Numbered from the stretch's first letter, positions 57,283 to 62,512 are shown. The stretch is 64,000 nt of DNA from Macrosoma leucophasiata (GCA_036365455.1 JAWQUS010000032.1:17058001-17122000), one strand, 5' to 3'. Notes: generated by a model not told the origin, from the sequence alone. Program-made: numbers and translations.

Positions 57283-58987
57283 AGTCCGCGGTTTAGCGCA
57301 AAAACTATAAGTACTAGAGACTTTGGCACAAGTATACATCTTAATTACGCCGACAAAGTGGTAAAATAAAAACATGAAAAAATATATATTTAGGGTAACC
57401 TCGCCTACATGTAACTCGCAGATATTTTTTTTATTTTCGATTTCTATATAGTGTGTAGTATCGTTGGATAAGTTTTTAAAAATAGTATGGTTGTCCCAAC
57501 ATCATTTTTCGATTTAGTTAACTGTTCGTGACTTATTAAGCTTTAAAGTGAAAATGTTCGTTAGACTCAAGTGTCCCCCCCCCCTCCCTACAGACTAAAC
57601 GGTTGTTGTTAGAAATTCAAACGTTACGGCAATAGTAGCTTTATATAACAAAATTAAAAGAAAAACTATCACACTTAAGTTGGCCTTGCAAGTTTGCGAG
57701 TAATAGTCGATCAAATGTACTTTACTCGAAAATTTCGAACAAGTCCTTACAAAATATTTATTATTTTTTTTTATTTCATCTTTTACTCTGTAACTACGGA
57801 ACCCTACACTGCGCGTGGCCCGACATGCACTTGACCGGTTTTTTCTTTTAGTCTAATTTTGAGTCGTAATTAAAATATGATTTTATGCAACCCAATATGG
57901 ACCCAGATGGGGATTGTGGGCGCCTATCTTCGCCAGTTTAGGTTAGTTAACGTTTTTGTAAAATTTTACACGTTTTTGTAACATTTTTTTAGATGGATGT
58001 AAAATTTTACAATAATAACTTTAAAAAGATATTTTCCCAGTCGCCCCCGCGGCGATTGCCACCGGAGGCGAAGTGCAATCGAACCTTAAGCTTACTTTCT
58101 AGTCACGAGTTTCGGATCTCAAGTGACATTATTTTAAGAACTTATGTACTAATGAACCTGTACATATCCCAGGCATAGACATACCAAAGTACTTCGAAGA
58201 CTGCGTGCGCGCAGCTCGTCGCTATATACTCAAGGAAACGGATGACACAATACCCTCGGCTAAAAGGCATATGAAAATGTAAGTTTTTTTAACTCTTGTT
58301 TTTATTTTTATTTATTGAAGATGGCAAACAATCATGCAATTCACATGGAGGTTAAGTGATGAGTGTAGCCTATAGACAAAATGCAAATGCGTTGCTACTC
58401 CGTTGAGACCTTATATGTTATGTGTCTCTGTGATAGTCATTACGGGGCCATACATTACCATCTAAACGGTACACGATAGTGCTGAACACTCCTACTTAGC
58501 GGCAGAGGGATTAGGTAATGCGGTGGTGCTTACGCCCTCAAAGCCCTACACTGTAACTCAACCACAAAAAAAAACTTGAGGTTTCACTAATGTTTTCGCA
58601 GGTTTTTGTAAGCTTCATACATTGTAGAAATTTTAATTGCGGATTTTCTCGCATATACAACACTCCCAAACTTCTTATATCCGACGTTTCGGTAGCTGGA
58701 ATATAATTTCTACAACGAGGTTTCACTATGTCATGTATTTTGTTTTTTATTTTAATTGACTTACGTAGTCAACTCGTCTTGAGATTGAGACGCCGCTACC
58801 TAGTTTACTTCACCGGACAATTTTCGTTCGACTCGTACTTGGCTGATTTTTAATCATTTTTATTTCCAGAATGCGGGTAGTTGACCTGATAGTGCGTTAC
58901 TTATTCTTCGGTTTCGCGCTCTGGGTCATGTTCAGATGGACCTCATCAATCTTTACTCCAAGAACTGAACAGCTTCAATTTGTTTAA
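28476..58987 (+). CDS. Fatty acyl-CoA reductase (FAR), 13 coding exons
   Basis: Exons: 28476-28597, 42787-42880, 44307-44470, 46964-47054, 49705-49850, 52775-52884, 53085-53156, 53699-53819, 54419-54541, 55638-55757, 56574-56725, 58173-58278, 58870-58987. All are GT-AG with consistent phases, giving about 510 residues, normal for insect FARs. The enzyme reduces fatty acyl-CoA to fatty alcohol with NADPH. Exon 1 holds the Rossmann NAD(P)-binding motif TGGTGFMGK, exon 2 [16 protein letters not shown], exon 3 [11 protein letters not shown], exon 5 [10 protein letters not shown], and exon 6 the catalytic YxxxK in [11 protein letters not shown]. Exons 11-12 form the FAR_C domain ([14 protein letters not shown]). 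Exons 10 and 13 encode hydrophobic, probably membrane-associated segments ([28 protein letters not shown]). The specific FAR subfamily (pheromone, wax or tracheal waterproof-like) cannot be told here. AATAAA is at 59063-59068. Confidence 0.95.
28610..29020 (+). repeat. Degraded Rep-A followed by degraded Rep-G
   Basis: 28621-28780 keeps GGAGGCGTAGGCACCACCGG and GAATAGTAGTGTTTAGC. 28785-29018 is Rep-G in the 56287 orientation (GGACGCTTCGACGTCCC, GGCGGAGTGTCCGCGGTGTG). Its left terminus has lost the ATATGTAAT part, so no target duplication can be read. Confidence 0.55.
29178..29290 (-). repeat. Hel terminal fragment
   Basis: ACTAGCTGACCCGGCAAATAT followed by CGTTCTGCCATAC is the reverse of the Helitron-like end that finishes GCCGGGTCAGCTAGT. 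A similar stub with the GGTGTGAGCAAC phrase is at 53220-53345. Confidence 0.5.
29638..29861 (+). mobile_element. Rep-A, 5'-truncated with A-tail
   Basis: It begins at GTACTTGCCGCTAAATGG and ends CACTTCCATAACAATAAAAA. Both sides carry related host sequence (ACCAGTGG with GGTACCGTACTCTTC at about 29524-29570 and 29872-29900), so the insertion sits in a local duplication. Confidence 0.75.
29935..30020 (-). repeat. Rep-E fragment
   Basis: ATGGCATCGCTATTACTACG, CAAGTAAAACGATATTTCG and TTTAAGCAGCGTAAAAGT are the reverse of the Rep-E right end. Confidence 0.65.
30092..30242 (-). mobile_element. Rep-A, 3' half
   Basis: T-run, TGTAGTTTACATTGATG, GATGACTGCAGCC, then stops at CACCCCTGAGACC. A (TTTA)n microsatellite follows at 30247-30275. 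Confidence 0.65.
30280..30795. other. FAR intron 1, unassigned
   Basis: AT-rich intronic sequence; I see no frame, RNA or recognised repeat apart from the tRNA-like unit that follows. Confidence 0.4.
30803..30875 (-). tRNA. tRNA-like sequence, probably SINE-derived or pseudogene
   Basis: Read on the minus strand it folds as a cloverleaf: acceptor GGCTTCA/TGAAGTC (7 pairs with one G-U), D arm AGCTCAATTGGAAGAGC, T arm GCGAG-TTCGAGT-CTCGC (perfect). The anticodon arm is CTGGA/CCCAG with one mismatch around a CTAGATT loop, which would read AGA. A serine anticodon without a long variable arm, and similar heads elsewhere in the window (18146, 53478), make a working tRNA unlikely. Confidence 0.4.
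31205..31981. mobile_element. hAT-like element, 777 bp, perfect 8-bp duplication
   Basis: Ends CAGTGCCGGATTAGCC and GGCTTTATCCGGCACTG are inverted. AGCCGTAC is present at 31197-31204 and 31982-31989. It contains direct repeats of TGCTACGGGCCCCGC near each end and carries Rep-H inside (31438-31908). No transposase domain: the 87-codon frame at 31417-31680 is part of Rep-H and unlike any protein I know. Confidence 0.85.
31438..31908 (+). mobile_element. Rep-H nested in the hAT-like element
   Basis: Inverted ends AAAGGAGATGTTGC and GCAACATCTCCTTT, 14 bp and exact. The interior is shared in reverse with 19328-19943. Confidence 0.7.
32027..32400 (-). mobile_element. Rep-B with 13-bp target duplication
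   Basis: Flanked by TTTAAATATTTTA (32014-32026 and 32401-32413). Long (TAA)n edge on the left, CATGCGCGCTTCA on the right. Confidence 0.8.
32655..32850 (-). mobile_element. SINE-T, reverse
   Basis: TAACTTCACACCTGTAATCC, AATGCATTCAAGCATACATG, CACGATTCGCCGGTTA, then the reverse B-box region GACCCGGGAATCGAACG. Confidence 0.65.
33292..33606 (+). mobile_element. SINE-T, full length
   Basis: ACTGCCTCAGTAGCGTAGTGG, B box AGGTTCGATTCCCGGG, TTTCTGGAAGTTTCCC, GCGAGTCGTGGGTGTTTGC, end TACAGGCGTGAAGTTACG. Best-preserved copy. Confidence 0.8.
33610..34018. other. FAR intron 1, unassigned
   Basis: Nothing recognised; no coding signal beyond short chance frames. Confidence 0.4.
34020..34285 (-). mobile_element. 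Hel element (Helitron-like), about 266 bp
   Basis: On the minus strand it starts TCTATATATAAAAAAATGC and ends GCCGGGTCAGCTAGTT. TC at the start, CTAG at the end and an A/T insertion point fit a non-autonomous Helitron. Plus-strand copy at 38575-38833. Confidence 0.6.
34585..35212 (-). mobile_element. Rep-A interrupted by a second CAGTG element
   Basis: 34600-34696 and 35028-35212 are Rep-A (AGCGTGCAGTTCACATAGATG; CGGGGCCATACATTACCATC, ACCATTGAGCGGCAG). Confidence 0.7.
34697..35027. mobile_element. hAT-like MITE, 331 bp
   Basis: Inverted ends CAGTGGTGGACTA and TAGTCCGCCACTG. Flanking 8-mers (GTTGGCAC, GTTACCTG) match only partly, so the duplication is decayed or absent. The interior is non-coding. 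Confidence 0.6.
35213..35745. other. FAR intron 1, unassigned
   Basis: AT-rich; no family match noticed. Confidence 0.4.
35747..35905 (+). pseudogene. LINE ORF2 fragment (linker region)
   Basis: An open stretch encodes [17 protein letters not shown], then [21 protein letters not shown]. The ELRNRFSAL-type phrase is common in the segment between endonuclease and reverse transcriptase of non-LTR elements. The frame ends at a TAA soon after. Assignment rests on this short motif. Confidence 0.4.
36097..36374 (-). mobile_element. Rep-A, near full length
   Basis: T9 run, TTAATGTAATTAAAGTGG, GTGCAGTTCACATTGATG, CGGAAATTACAGAGCCGTAC, ending CCGCGAGCTCCATCC; the extreme end is lost. Confidence 0.8.
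36678..37283 (+). repeat. Rep-K copy
   Basis: It begins TTTTTAGGGTTCCGAAGTAA and ends CACGCACTTAACCGGTTTTTT, with GTTTCGCCATGTCCGTCTG, GCGGTTTAGCGCAAAAA and CTGCGCGTGGCCCGACA. Homologous to 57206-57845 and, in reverse, to 41340-41460. Class not assigned. Confidence 0.7.
37805..38090 (-). mobile_element. Rep-A, full length
   Basis: T9 and TAATGTAATCGCAGTGG at the left; exact family end TCTACCACCAGT at the right. Reference copy for the family. Confidence 0.85.
38575..38833 (+). mobile_element. Hel element (Helitron-like)
   Basis: AGGTATATATATGTAAAAATC at the left and AAGTTTGCCGGGTCAGCTAGT at the right; the interior matches 34020-34285 in reverse (TTTTTGGCAGTCCAGGGAAGG). Confidence 0.6.
38870..38911. 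repeat. (TA)n microsatellite, about 42 bp
   Basis: Uninterrupted TA repeat 37 bp after the Hel element. Confidence 0.9.
39630..39975 (+). repeat. Diverged SINE-T split by a MITE
   Basis: CTGGGTCCGATTCCCGGGTC before the MITE, and TAACGTGTAAAATCCTT, TGAGATTTTTCCATTGG, AGTACCTCGAAGTTTG after it. Confidence 0.6.
39672..39865. mobile_element. MITE with 38-bp inverted ends, CTTGGT-rich
   Basis: GTGTTGCCCAAAATCGGTCT at the left mirrors AGACCGATTGTGGGCAACAC at the right with one mismatch, and the inversion continues through CTTGGTCTTGCAGTC. GTTAGAGATA lies on both sides (39662-39671 and 39866-39875; three bases TAA come between the right end and the repeat). The interior is built from AAGACCAAGACC-type repeats. 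Confidence 0.75.
40390..40719 (-). mobile_element. Rep-F, minus orientation
   Basis: CATAGAGACACGGGCC to CCCGTGTTGCTCTATG; flanks AATAAAAT (40382-40389) and AATAAAGT (40720-40727) form a near-perfect 8-bp duplication. Confidence 0.75.
40783..41070 (-). mobile_element. Rep-A, full length
   Basis: T-run, GGAAGTGGTAAACAAGCATG, ending CTGGAGCTCTACCACCAGT. A 5' stub of another copy in plus orientation follows at 41117-41195 (TCTGGTGGTAGAGCTCTAG). Confidence 0.85.
41340..41460 (-). repeat. Rep-K fragment
   Basis: GACGGACATGGTGAAACTAC and TTGTTTACTACGGAACCCTA are the reverse of the Rep-K left end. Confidence 0.65.
41804..42317 (+). repeat. Direct repeats (~115 bp) bracketing a Rep-A copy
   Basis: 41804-41916 and 42200-42317 are direct repeats at roughly 85-90% (CTACGAAGTG, CACAACATGCAAA, ACCGTAGGTTTTTGG, CACATTGATGGTAAATAAAT). 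Between them is a plus-oriented Rep-A (41917-42199) ending CATTACATAAAAAA. Confidence 0.7.
42548..42765. repeat. Rep-B stub joined to a SINE-S2 3' part
   Basis: 42552-42632 is the tail-side end of Rep-B (AATGGCAACCCACTATACG, CCCACTGCTGGGCACGAG). From 42660 SINE-S2 follows (TCGTTTCGGGTCTGGGTG, CACCCACGACACAGG, TGTGGGCTGCAAATG), stopping about 20 bp before FAR exon 2. Confidence 0.6.
42912..43230 (+). mobile_element. Rep-F with perfect 8-bp duplication
   Basis: CATAGAGCAACACGGGCC to CGTGTTGCTCTATG, flanked by GTTACTAC (42904-42911 and 43231-43238). Located 32 bp after FAR exon 2. Confidence 0.85.
43424..43675 (-). mobile_element. Rep-A, old copy
   Basis: GATGGTGGCAACCAAGTATG, CAACTGCAGCCTATAGACAT, GGAACACGATAGTGCTG, ending GAGACTCTACCGG; many substitutions. 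Confidence 0.65.
43790..44225. repeat. GC-rich unclassified segment, possibly LINE
   Basis: An island of high GC (GCCAGCCGGCTCCAGCCTG, GGCCTTGGGCGCTTGAGG) within AT-rich intron 2. No frame looks like a known protein. Other insect LINEs have GC-rich 5' and ORF1 regions; that is only an inference here. Confidence 0.3.
44501..45019. mobile_element. Rep-A abutted by a minus Rep-F
   Basis: 44501-44718 is Rep-A plus (ACTGGTGGTAGAGTTCCAG to TCTATAGGCTGCAGG). 44719-45019 is Rep-F minus, with GGCTTTCCCCTCTGTCAAAG and an end TTGCTCTATG; its other terminus is missing and replaced by the palindrome CCTGCATATGG / CCATATGCAGG. A 22-bp Rep-G end (TAGTATTATTACATATTCTC) is embedded near 44850. Confidence 0.65.
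45038..45106. repeat. Tandem 36-bp direct repeat, two units
   Basis: ATATCTCCTAATCGACGCTGG with TTCGTCTGG occurs twice back to back; one base differs. Confidence 0.75.
45130..45230 (-). repeat. Rep-C fragment
   Basis: CGCTCTACGAAGTCGAAATTAG, CTCTTTCGTAGGCTGTGC, TACTGGATAGTGTACCC. Confidence 0.55.
45610..45852 (-). mobile_element. Rep-A, 5' end lost
   Basis: AAGCGTGCAGCTCACATTG to GCGGTGGTGCCTACGCCCG. Confidence 0.75.
45860..46610. other. FAR intron 3, unassigned
   Basis: AT-rich. A short palindrome GAAAATTCACCCGTGAATTTTC lies at about 46532-46553 after a C-run (TTTCCCCCCATGG). No frame or family match. Confidence 0.35.
46663..46868 (-). mobile_element. Truncated LINE 3' end with ORF2 C-terminus, 12-bp duplication
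   Basis: Flanked by AGCGGGATCCTA (46651-46662 and 46869-46880). On the minus strand it encodes [16 protein letters not shown], then [16 protein letters not shown] and a few residues to TAG, then 3' UTR and an (ATAAG)n tail. The layout is that of a 5'-truncated non-LTR insertion. Clade not determined. Confidence 0.7.
47410..47655 (+). mobile_element. LINE-like 3' end with (TTATC)n tail
   Basis: GTGTGTCAAATAAATGTTTC followed by TTATCTTATCTTATC resembles a non-LTR 3' terminus with microsatellite tail. Its left part forms a hairpin (see the entry at 47422). Confidence 0.5.
47422..47491. repeat. Imperfect hairpin, about 70 nt
   Basis: GTCAGGTACCTT (47441-47452) pairs exactly with AAGGTACCTGAC (47460-47471). 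Further out GGTCCTGTT pairs with AACAGGACACC across an internal bulge. Likely the folded end of the adjacent repeat. Confidence 0.55.
47682..48262. mobile_element. Rep-A cluster: full plus copy inside a minus copy
   Basis: A minus fragment at 47682-47812, a second minus copy at 47834-47912 resuming at 48190-48262, and a full plus copy at 47913-48189 (ACTGGTGGCAGAGCTCCAG to CACTTCCATTACG) inserted between. The target lost a few bases (ACAAAG) at the insertion point. Confidence 0.75.
48270..48802 (-). mobile_element. LINE 3' end with ORF2 C-terminus and (TCTGAT)n tail
   Basis: CAGAATCAGAATCAGAATC at the left is the tail. The 3' UTR carries GGGTGACAGGCACCTCTTATG. At 48719-48802 the minus strand encodes [18 protein letters not shown], then NADLAPQRC and stop. 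The YYS..DYL.D...W pattern near the C-terminus is usual for CR1/Daphne-group ORF2 proteins. Upstream minus sequence (to about 49018) may belong to it but is broken by stops. Confidence 0.6.
49112..49400 (-). mobile_element. Rep-A, full length, with probable target duplication
   Basis: AAAATAGC precedes the T-run and AAAATATAGC follows the terminal CCACCAGT, a plausible duplication of about 8-10 bp. This supports retrotransposition with a poly(A) tail. Confidence 0.85.
49530..49660 (-). repeat. Rep-A fragment next to FAR exon 5
   Basis: GGGACCATACATTATCAACC, GATAATGCGGTGGCGCC, ending ATCTCTACCATC about 45 bp before the exon 5 acceptor. Confidence 0.6.
49988..50058 (+). repeat. Left inverted repeat flanking the LINE
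   Basis: TGGATAAAAAAACAAATAAG, AAGAACGCGCTTGC, then CTACATTTAAAAATCACTTA. About 65 bp, the reverse complement of 52009-52084 apart from small A-run differences. Confidence 0.85.
50198..51691 (+). CDS. LINE reverse transcriptase, open over 497 codons
   Basis: The frame encodes a non-LTR reverse transcriptase with all core motifs: [32 protein letters not shown], motif [19 protein letters not shown] near residue 140, motif [15 protein letters not shown] near residue 205, catalytic [11 protein letters not shown] near residue 230, then the thumb and C-terminal part ([16 protein letters not shown]). No stop or frameshift interrupts it, so it is young or recently active. The apurinic endonuclease that normally precedes the RT is missing, so the copy is 5'-truncated and the ATG shown is only the first in frame; homology starts about residue 9. 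It matches CR1/L2/Daphne-type elements best by motif wording. It lies in FAR intron 5, on the same strand, and is bracketed by inverted repeats. Confidence 0.85.
   Translation: MCLFPRHKMASILASNTAYKHLPTIFKKYLVIPLTNIINKCLRLGYFPDSLKIAKVTPIYKSGSKTDTSNYRPVSVLPVLSKVFERILHDRLSTFLNKNNILIDEQYGFRPKSSTISAAIDLITKIKIHIDKKNYVLGIFIDLKKAFDTVSHPKLLSKLKDIGVTGIAHKILETYLDNRRQSVKIDNVSSSVQTLKNFGIPQGSILGPLMFLIYMNNVNKIGLKGHLTLYADDTCLFYFGNSLHEIIAEAQADVDRLNQWLLYNLLTINTTKTSFIIITAKNKPIPDFTPLTINKELIKRSYQEKYLGLIIDDKLTWKSHIESIKSKLSSTLGAFRKVNNCIPKKVKTIVYNSLVKSHLEYLIEIWGSAASANLQPLQRIQNKIIKVLFHYNYYTPTKELYKKANLFNINQLYKYKTCILINRISTKKIKTNIELKKKVISLRNKHKFELITPRTNYAKKSILFEGVQLFNKLPNDVKECSSINIFKNKLKSYIARL
51692..52008 (+). mobile_element. 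3' UTR of the LINE
   Basis: AT-rich, ending AGAATAAAGATCTTTAAACC, a typical LINE terminus of this group. A 60-bp stretch (GGGGTGATAAGCACCGCTTATGACAAG at 51821) also occurs in the element at 48303-48360, but that element's ORF is on the other strand, so the stretch is in opposite sense in the two. Confidence 0.55.
52009..52084 (-). repeat. Right inverted repeat flanking the LINE
   Basis: TAAGTGATTTTTAAATGTAG, GCAAGCGCGTTCTTCTTATT, then T-run and TTATCCA. Mirror of 49988-50058. Confidence 0.85.
52143..52335 (+). repeat. Rep-D copy 1
   Basis: T-run, CTCATGTAGGCACGTCTCGAG, CTGCCTAAGGCAGACCCCTG, GGGTCCAAACCTCGGC, CATATGCGATTAGGAGCGG. Confidence 0.65.
52503..52705 (+). repeat. Rep-D copy 2
   Basis: Same order of phrases as copy 1 (CTCATGTAGGCCACACGTC, CCCTGTGGGTCCGAGCCTC, CATATGCGATTAAGGGCGG), about 80% similar, 165 bp downstream. 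A third partial copy is at 58745-58850. Confidence 0.65.
53218..53540. repeat. Hel stub and tRNA-like head in FAR intron 7
   Basis: 53220-53345: ACTAGATAATCCGGCAAACGTC with GTCATCGGTGTGAGCAACCCG. 53478-53520: a tRNA-like head TAGCTTAGTGTTAAAACAGC with GGTAGCAGGTTCGAATTC. Neither is complete. Confidence 0.45.
53855..54132 (+). mobile_element. Rep-A, near full length
   Basis: GCCGGTAGAGCTCCAGTGAC to CACTTTTATTACATAC; 35 bp after FAR exon 8. Confidence 0.8.
54541..54549 (+). promoter_or_regulatory. FAR exon 9 splice donor inside a target duplication
   Basis: Exon 9 ends at 54541 and the donor GGTAAGTGA is also the left target duplication of the insertion at 54550-55544. A second copy of GGTAAGTGA is at 55544-55552. 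Confidence 0.75.
54550..55544. mobile_element. Composite Rep-F insertion with foldback and LINE tail
   Basis: Left part 54550-54648 is a shortened Rep-F in minus sense (CTAGAGCAACACCGGAGGGG, GGCTTTCCCCTCTGTCAAGG). Next comes a 24-bp inverted copy of the host intron flank (CTTCAAAAAAGATGTTATCA at 54649). A LINE 3' end at about 54690-55142 carries a (TTCTA)n tail. Finally 55144-55543 is a Rep-F foldback whose two ~145-bp arms are almost exact reverse complements, with a tandem 36-bp unit (CGCTGTGTGCGTGAAATTAT) in the loop. The whole is flanked by the 8-bp GTAAGTGA. Confidence 0.75.
56012..56545 (+). mobile_element. SINE-T split by Rep-G
   Basis: 56012-56286 is SINE-T (ACTGCCTCGGTAGCCTAGTGG, GGGTTCGATTCCCGGG, GCTCGCCACCTGTTACGTGG). 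It resumes at 56508 with CCTCTGCCTACCTGTATTAC and ends GGCGTGAAGTTACG, 30 bp before FAR exon 11. Confidence 0.8.
56287..56507 (+). mobile_element. Rep-G, 221 bp, 7-bp target duplication
   Basis: CAGAGAATATGTAATAATAC to GGAGTGTCCGTGGTGTG, flanked by CCTCTGC (56280-56286 and 56508-56514). The pre-insertion SINE sequence can be read from other copies, which verifies the duplication. Confidence 0.85.
56726..57200. other. FAR intron 11, unassigned part
   Basis: No repeat family or frame recognised before Rep-K begins. Confidence 0.4.
57203..57850 (+). repeat. Rep-K copy with (TGTC)n expansion
   Basis: TTTTTAGGGTTCCGTAGTAA, GTTTCGCCATGTCCGTC, then about seven TGTC units (57252-57282), CTGCGCGTGGCCCGACATG, end CTTGACCGGTTTTTT. 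Confidence 0.75.
57851..58170. other. End of FAR intron 11
   Basis: GATGGGGATTGTGGGCGCC at 57908 echoes 25328. GC-rich phrase CGCCCCCGCGGCGATTGCC near 58043. Class unknown. Confidence 0.3.
58312..58725. repeat. Old Rep-A (minus) and foldback fragment
   Basis: 58312-58567 is Rep-A minus (GATGGCAAACAATCATGCAAT, GTACACGATAGTGCTG). 58590-58725 shares GTTTTCGCAGGTTTTTGTAAGC, CAACACTCCCAAACTTCTT and CCGACGTTTCGG with the foldback at 18678-18911, but has only one arm. Confidence 0.6.
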
Positions 58988-59062
58988 GCTAACAGTATTA
59001 TAAGTAGATAATTTTTATGTAAACTTAACTAGGATATATTGTCTATTGGGTGTTCGTTTTTC

Positions 59063-59068
59063 AATAAA
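59063..59068 (+). terminator. FAR polyadenylation signal
   Basis: AATAAA in TTTTTCAATAAACTAAG, 76 bp after the FAR stop codon; a canonical signal at a usual distance. Confidence 0.6.
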
Positions 59069-59344
59069 CTAAGTACAAAATAATTAGTATTATTGTTTTA
59101 TTATATTTATAAATATTGGTTAAACCGGTTTTTTACAGAATCAAGGATCTTTTAAATATATTAATGAACGCAATATCATTTTCTTAAGTGTCAGGAATAT
59201 GTATTGGTATTTTGTTAATCAAATAATGCATAAAATTAATAGTTTAGTAAACGTCTTAATGAATCCTATTTTGTGATAAAATTTGACTCTTCTCCTATAT
59301 TCGTCAATTTGAGTCCCCGGGATAAAGCAGATTTTTAAGGTTTT

Positions 59345-59700
59345 TATAGCAGGAAGAGAGAGAGAGATTTCAGGCGTTGCAACTCCCGAAGCCTAAAAGT
59401 ATTATGTCTCAGGGCCGAACATTGCCAGCCTTTTTTACCCGGAGAAAATACGTTACGCATACCCATTCTTGGGAACAGGGGAGGGTTATGTGAGCCCCCG
59501 GGAAAAGACATCCGTCTACCCACTAAAAACCCCTGGATGTTCCGTCCGCCATCATGGGAACGCTATCGCGCACATCTGTGACCCCACTGTTGGCTGCTCG
59601 TTGCCGAGCCCTTCTGGGAGACTTGCAGCTCCAACCAAGACTAGTGGCGTGGGGAACACCTGCACGCCAGAAAATTATGTTAGATTGGTGATTGGATTAC
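59345..59700 (+). repeat. Unclassified GC-rich repeat-like segment
   Basis: (GA)n at 59354-59368, AACTCCCGAAGCCTAAAAGT (weak Rep-A echo), then CCACTGTTGGCTGCTCGTTG and AGCCCTTCTGGGAGACTTGC, a phrase I associate with lepidopteran LINE 3' regions. Lies between FAR and RAD54. A (GAAA)n run is at 59840-59866. Confidence 0.35.
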
Positions 59701-59984
59701 AAAGTTTTGTACTATCTGAATTGCTCTAAACACGCCTATTGTCGTTGGTGAAGTTCTGACAGATGACAGCTATCACGCTATCAATGACGTATGTCACAAT
59801 AGAATTACTGTCAGAATTACCCTTAAAAGTTGGTAGTTGCCACTAACCAAAAGAAAGAAAGAAAGAAAGAATTACTGTCAAAAGTTCAAAACAAAAGTTG
59901 CGATTTTCGAATTCAATAATTGAAATGTGATTTTTAGTTACAAAACATACAGTTTTCTCTACATGTAGCAACTAAACAAACAGA

Positions 59985-62264
59985 ATGCGACGCAGTCTAG
60001 CGCCGAGCCAAAAGGGCACCGGCGACAATGTTTTCAAAAGCCCATTACTTGAATCAAAACGAAAAAAGCGGGAATGCACGAAAATTCCGCTCACTCAAAA
60101 ACCTACGCAGATGTCCGCCTCTGACCACGAGAATCTTATTAGACAGATATTAAACAAGCCCTTCAAGGTACCAATACCTAATTATGTATCGTCGTATTGC
60201 AGTAAGAGTTTAGGTCTCAAGCGAACACAGGTGCGGCGAGCATTGCATGATCCTGATGAGCCTAACGCTTTAGTTTTGTACCGTCCACCCTATATTCCGG
60301 AACATATAAAGATGAAAATGACTCCGAACGATATAAAAGTTGCCGTTGTTGTCGACCCGGTACTTGGAAATATCTTACGACCTCATCAGCGCGAAGGAGT
60401 CAAATTCATGTACGATTGCGTCACAGGATCACAGATAGATAACGCGTATGGCTGCATCATGGCCGACGAAATGGGTCTCGGTAAAACTTTGCAGTGCATT
60501 ACATTACTTTGGACTCTATTACGGCAAGGGCCGGACTGTAAACCTACCATTTGTAAAGCCATCATTGTTTGCCCCAGTAGTTTGGTTAGGAACTGGTACA
60601 ATGAGATACAAAAATGGTTGGGACAGAGAATCAACTCACTAGCAATGGATGGTGGGTCTAAAGCTGATATTACACTAAAATTACAGCAGTTTATGAATAC
60701 GTTTACTGCTCTGCGAGTTGCTACACCTGTATTAATAATTTCTTATGAAACTTTTAGGATTTATTCCAATATTTTACACTCATCTGAAGTTGGGCTGGTC
60801 CTATGTGATGAGGGCCATAGATTAAAGAATAGTGAAAACCAGACTTATCAAGCCTTAATGGGTTTGAAAGCTAAAAGAAGGATTCTAATATCTGGTACAC
60901 CGATTCAGAATGATCTAACTGAATACTTTAGCTTAGTACATTTTGTCAATGAAGGTATCCTTGGAACTGCACAGGAATTTAAAAAGAGGTATGAAAATCC
61001 TATACTAAAGGGCCAAGATGCATTGGCATCAGACTCTGAGAGAGAAAAGGCACAGGAGTGCCTACAGACGTTAACATCTATTGTTAACAAGTGTATGATA
61101 AGAAGAACAAGTAACTTACTCACAAAATACTTACCTGTCAAGTTTGAGCAAGTCATCTGTGTCAAAATGACTCCACTCCAAACTCAAATATATAAAAACT
61201 TCATCAATTCTGATGCTATTCGAAATAAATTCTCTGGAAATGGTGATAAAAATACTCTGAGTGCACTATCCAGTATTACAACACTGAAAAAGCTTTGTAA
61301 CCATCCAGATTTGGTTTATGAAAAGATATTGGAGAGGTCTGAAGGCTTTGAAAAGGCTAGAGATTTGCTTCCCAGTAATTATGATATCAAGGATGTAAAA
61401 CCAGAGTATTCAGGCAAACTGATGATTTTGGACTGCATTTTAGCGAACCTCAAAACGAATACTGATGACAAAATAGTTCTAGTTTCAAATTACACCCAAA
61501 CTTTAGATTTATTTGAAAAACTATGCAGGAAACGTTGCTACCAATATGTGAGGCTAGATGGATCTATGACAATAAAGAAAAGAGCTAAGGTTGTAGAAAG
61601 TTTCAATGATAAAGATTCCAAAGAATGGATCTTCATGCTCAGTTCCAAGGCTGGAGGTTGTGGTTTGAATCTCATTGGAGCTAATCGGCTCATTATGTTT
61701 GATCCTGACTGGAATCCTGCAAATGATGATCAAGCTATGGCTAGAGTGTGGCGAGATGGCCAAAAGAAACCCTGCTACATTTATAGATTGCTAGCAACTG
61801 GCACAATCGAGGAAAAGATCTTCCAACGTCAAGCTCACAAGAAAGCACTCAGTGACACAGTAGTGGACCAAAATGAGGAGTCACTTAGGCATTTCACTTC
61901 AGAAGACCTGAAAGACTTATTCCGTTTGGAAGAAAATACTTTGTCAGACACTCATAGCAAGTTTAGATGTAAGAGATGTGTGAATAATATTCAAGTGAAG
62001 CTACCACCAGAAAATTCCGACTGTACATCAGATTTATCAAACTGGTATCATTGTGCTGACAAGAAGAGTCTTGCTGATTTAGTTTTGAAACAATGCTGGG
62101 ACTTAGCAAAGACTATTTCTTTTGTCTTCCACCACAGGTCAGCACAAACTGAAGCTCAGGTTGTTGAAGATAAAGAGAATGTTCCAGTGAAGAAAAAGAG
62201 GAAGATTGAAATAGATGAGGACTATTCTGAACCTGATGATAGTGGAGATGAAGATTATAAATGA
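59985..62264 (+). CDS. okr: RAD54 / okra homologue, SNF2 DNA translocase
   Basis: Single open frame of 759 residues. The RAD54 N-terminal start ([10 protein letters not shown]) is followed by a basic region, [16 protein letters not shown], Walker A DEMGLGKT at 161-168, Walker B DEGH at 275-278, motif [14 protein letters not shown] at 301-311, and the helicase C domain with [20 protein letters not shown] and motif [19 protein letters not shown]. The acidic C-terminus is [15 protein letters not shown]. Length and motif order are those of RAD54 (about 750 residues in animals). It acts in the nucleus with RAD51 in homologous recombination: ATP-driven translocation, strand exchange and chromatin remodelling (family knowledge). 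The start is the first ATG and matches the conserved RRSLAPS start. No intron interrupts it, unlike the neighbouring genes. Same strand as FAR, 1 kb downstream. Confidence 0.96.
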   Translation: MRRSLAPSQKGTGDNVFKSPLLESKRKKRECTKIPLTQKPTQMSASDHENLIRQILNKPFKVPIPNYVSSYCSKSLGLKRTQVRRALHDPDEPNALVLYRPPYIPEHIKMKMTPNDIKVAVVVDPVLGNILRPHQREGVKFMYDCVTGSQIDNAYGCIMADEMGLGKTLQCITLLWTLLRQGPDCKPTICKAIIVCPSSLVRNWYNEIQKWLGQRINSLAMDGGSKADITLKLQQFMNTFTALRVATPVLIISYETFRIYSNILHSSEVGLVLCDEGHRLKNSENQTYQALMGLKAKRRILISGTPIQNDLTEYFSLVHFVNEGILGTAQEFKKRYENPILKGQDALASDSEREKAQECLQTLTSIVNKCMIRRTSNLLTKYLPVKFEQVICVKMTPLQTQIYKNFINSDAIRNKFSGNGDKNTLSALSSITTLKKLCNHPDLVYEKILERSEGFEKARDLLPSNYDIKDVKPEYSGKLMILDCILANLKTNTDDKIVLVSNYTQTLDLFEKLCRKRCYQYVRLDGSMTIKKRAKVVESFNDKDSKEWIFMLSSKAGGCGLNLIGANRLIMFDPDWNPANDDQAMARVWRDGQKKPCYIYRLLATGTIEEKIFQRQAHKKALSDTVVDQNEESLRHFTSEDLKDLFRLEENTLSDTHSKFRCKRCVNNIQVKLPPENSDCTSDLSNWYHCADKKSLADLVLKQCWDLAKTISFVFHHRSAQTEAQVVEDKENVPVKKKRKIEIDEDYSEPDDSGDEDYK

Positions 62265-62512
62265 TTTACTAAGTTTTATGTACAATCATGAAAGTATTTT
62301 TTTTTTCAATTACGCTGCTTTGATTTCTATGAGTAAGCTGCTGTAACATTATATAGTTGTTTAAAGTGATTATGATGAAAAATTTATGTATAAAATGCCT
62401 GTTTGGGCCAGCCTACTTGGAGCTGTTTTAAAAACAATTTCAATTGTAGTTTGAGGCATTGTTAATTTTGGCCATTATTCAATAATTGTATTGCAGTCAG
62501 TACAATTTACTG

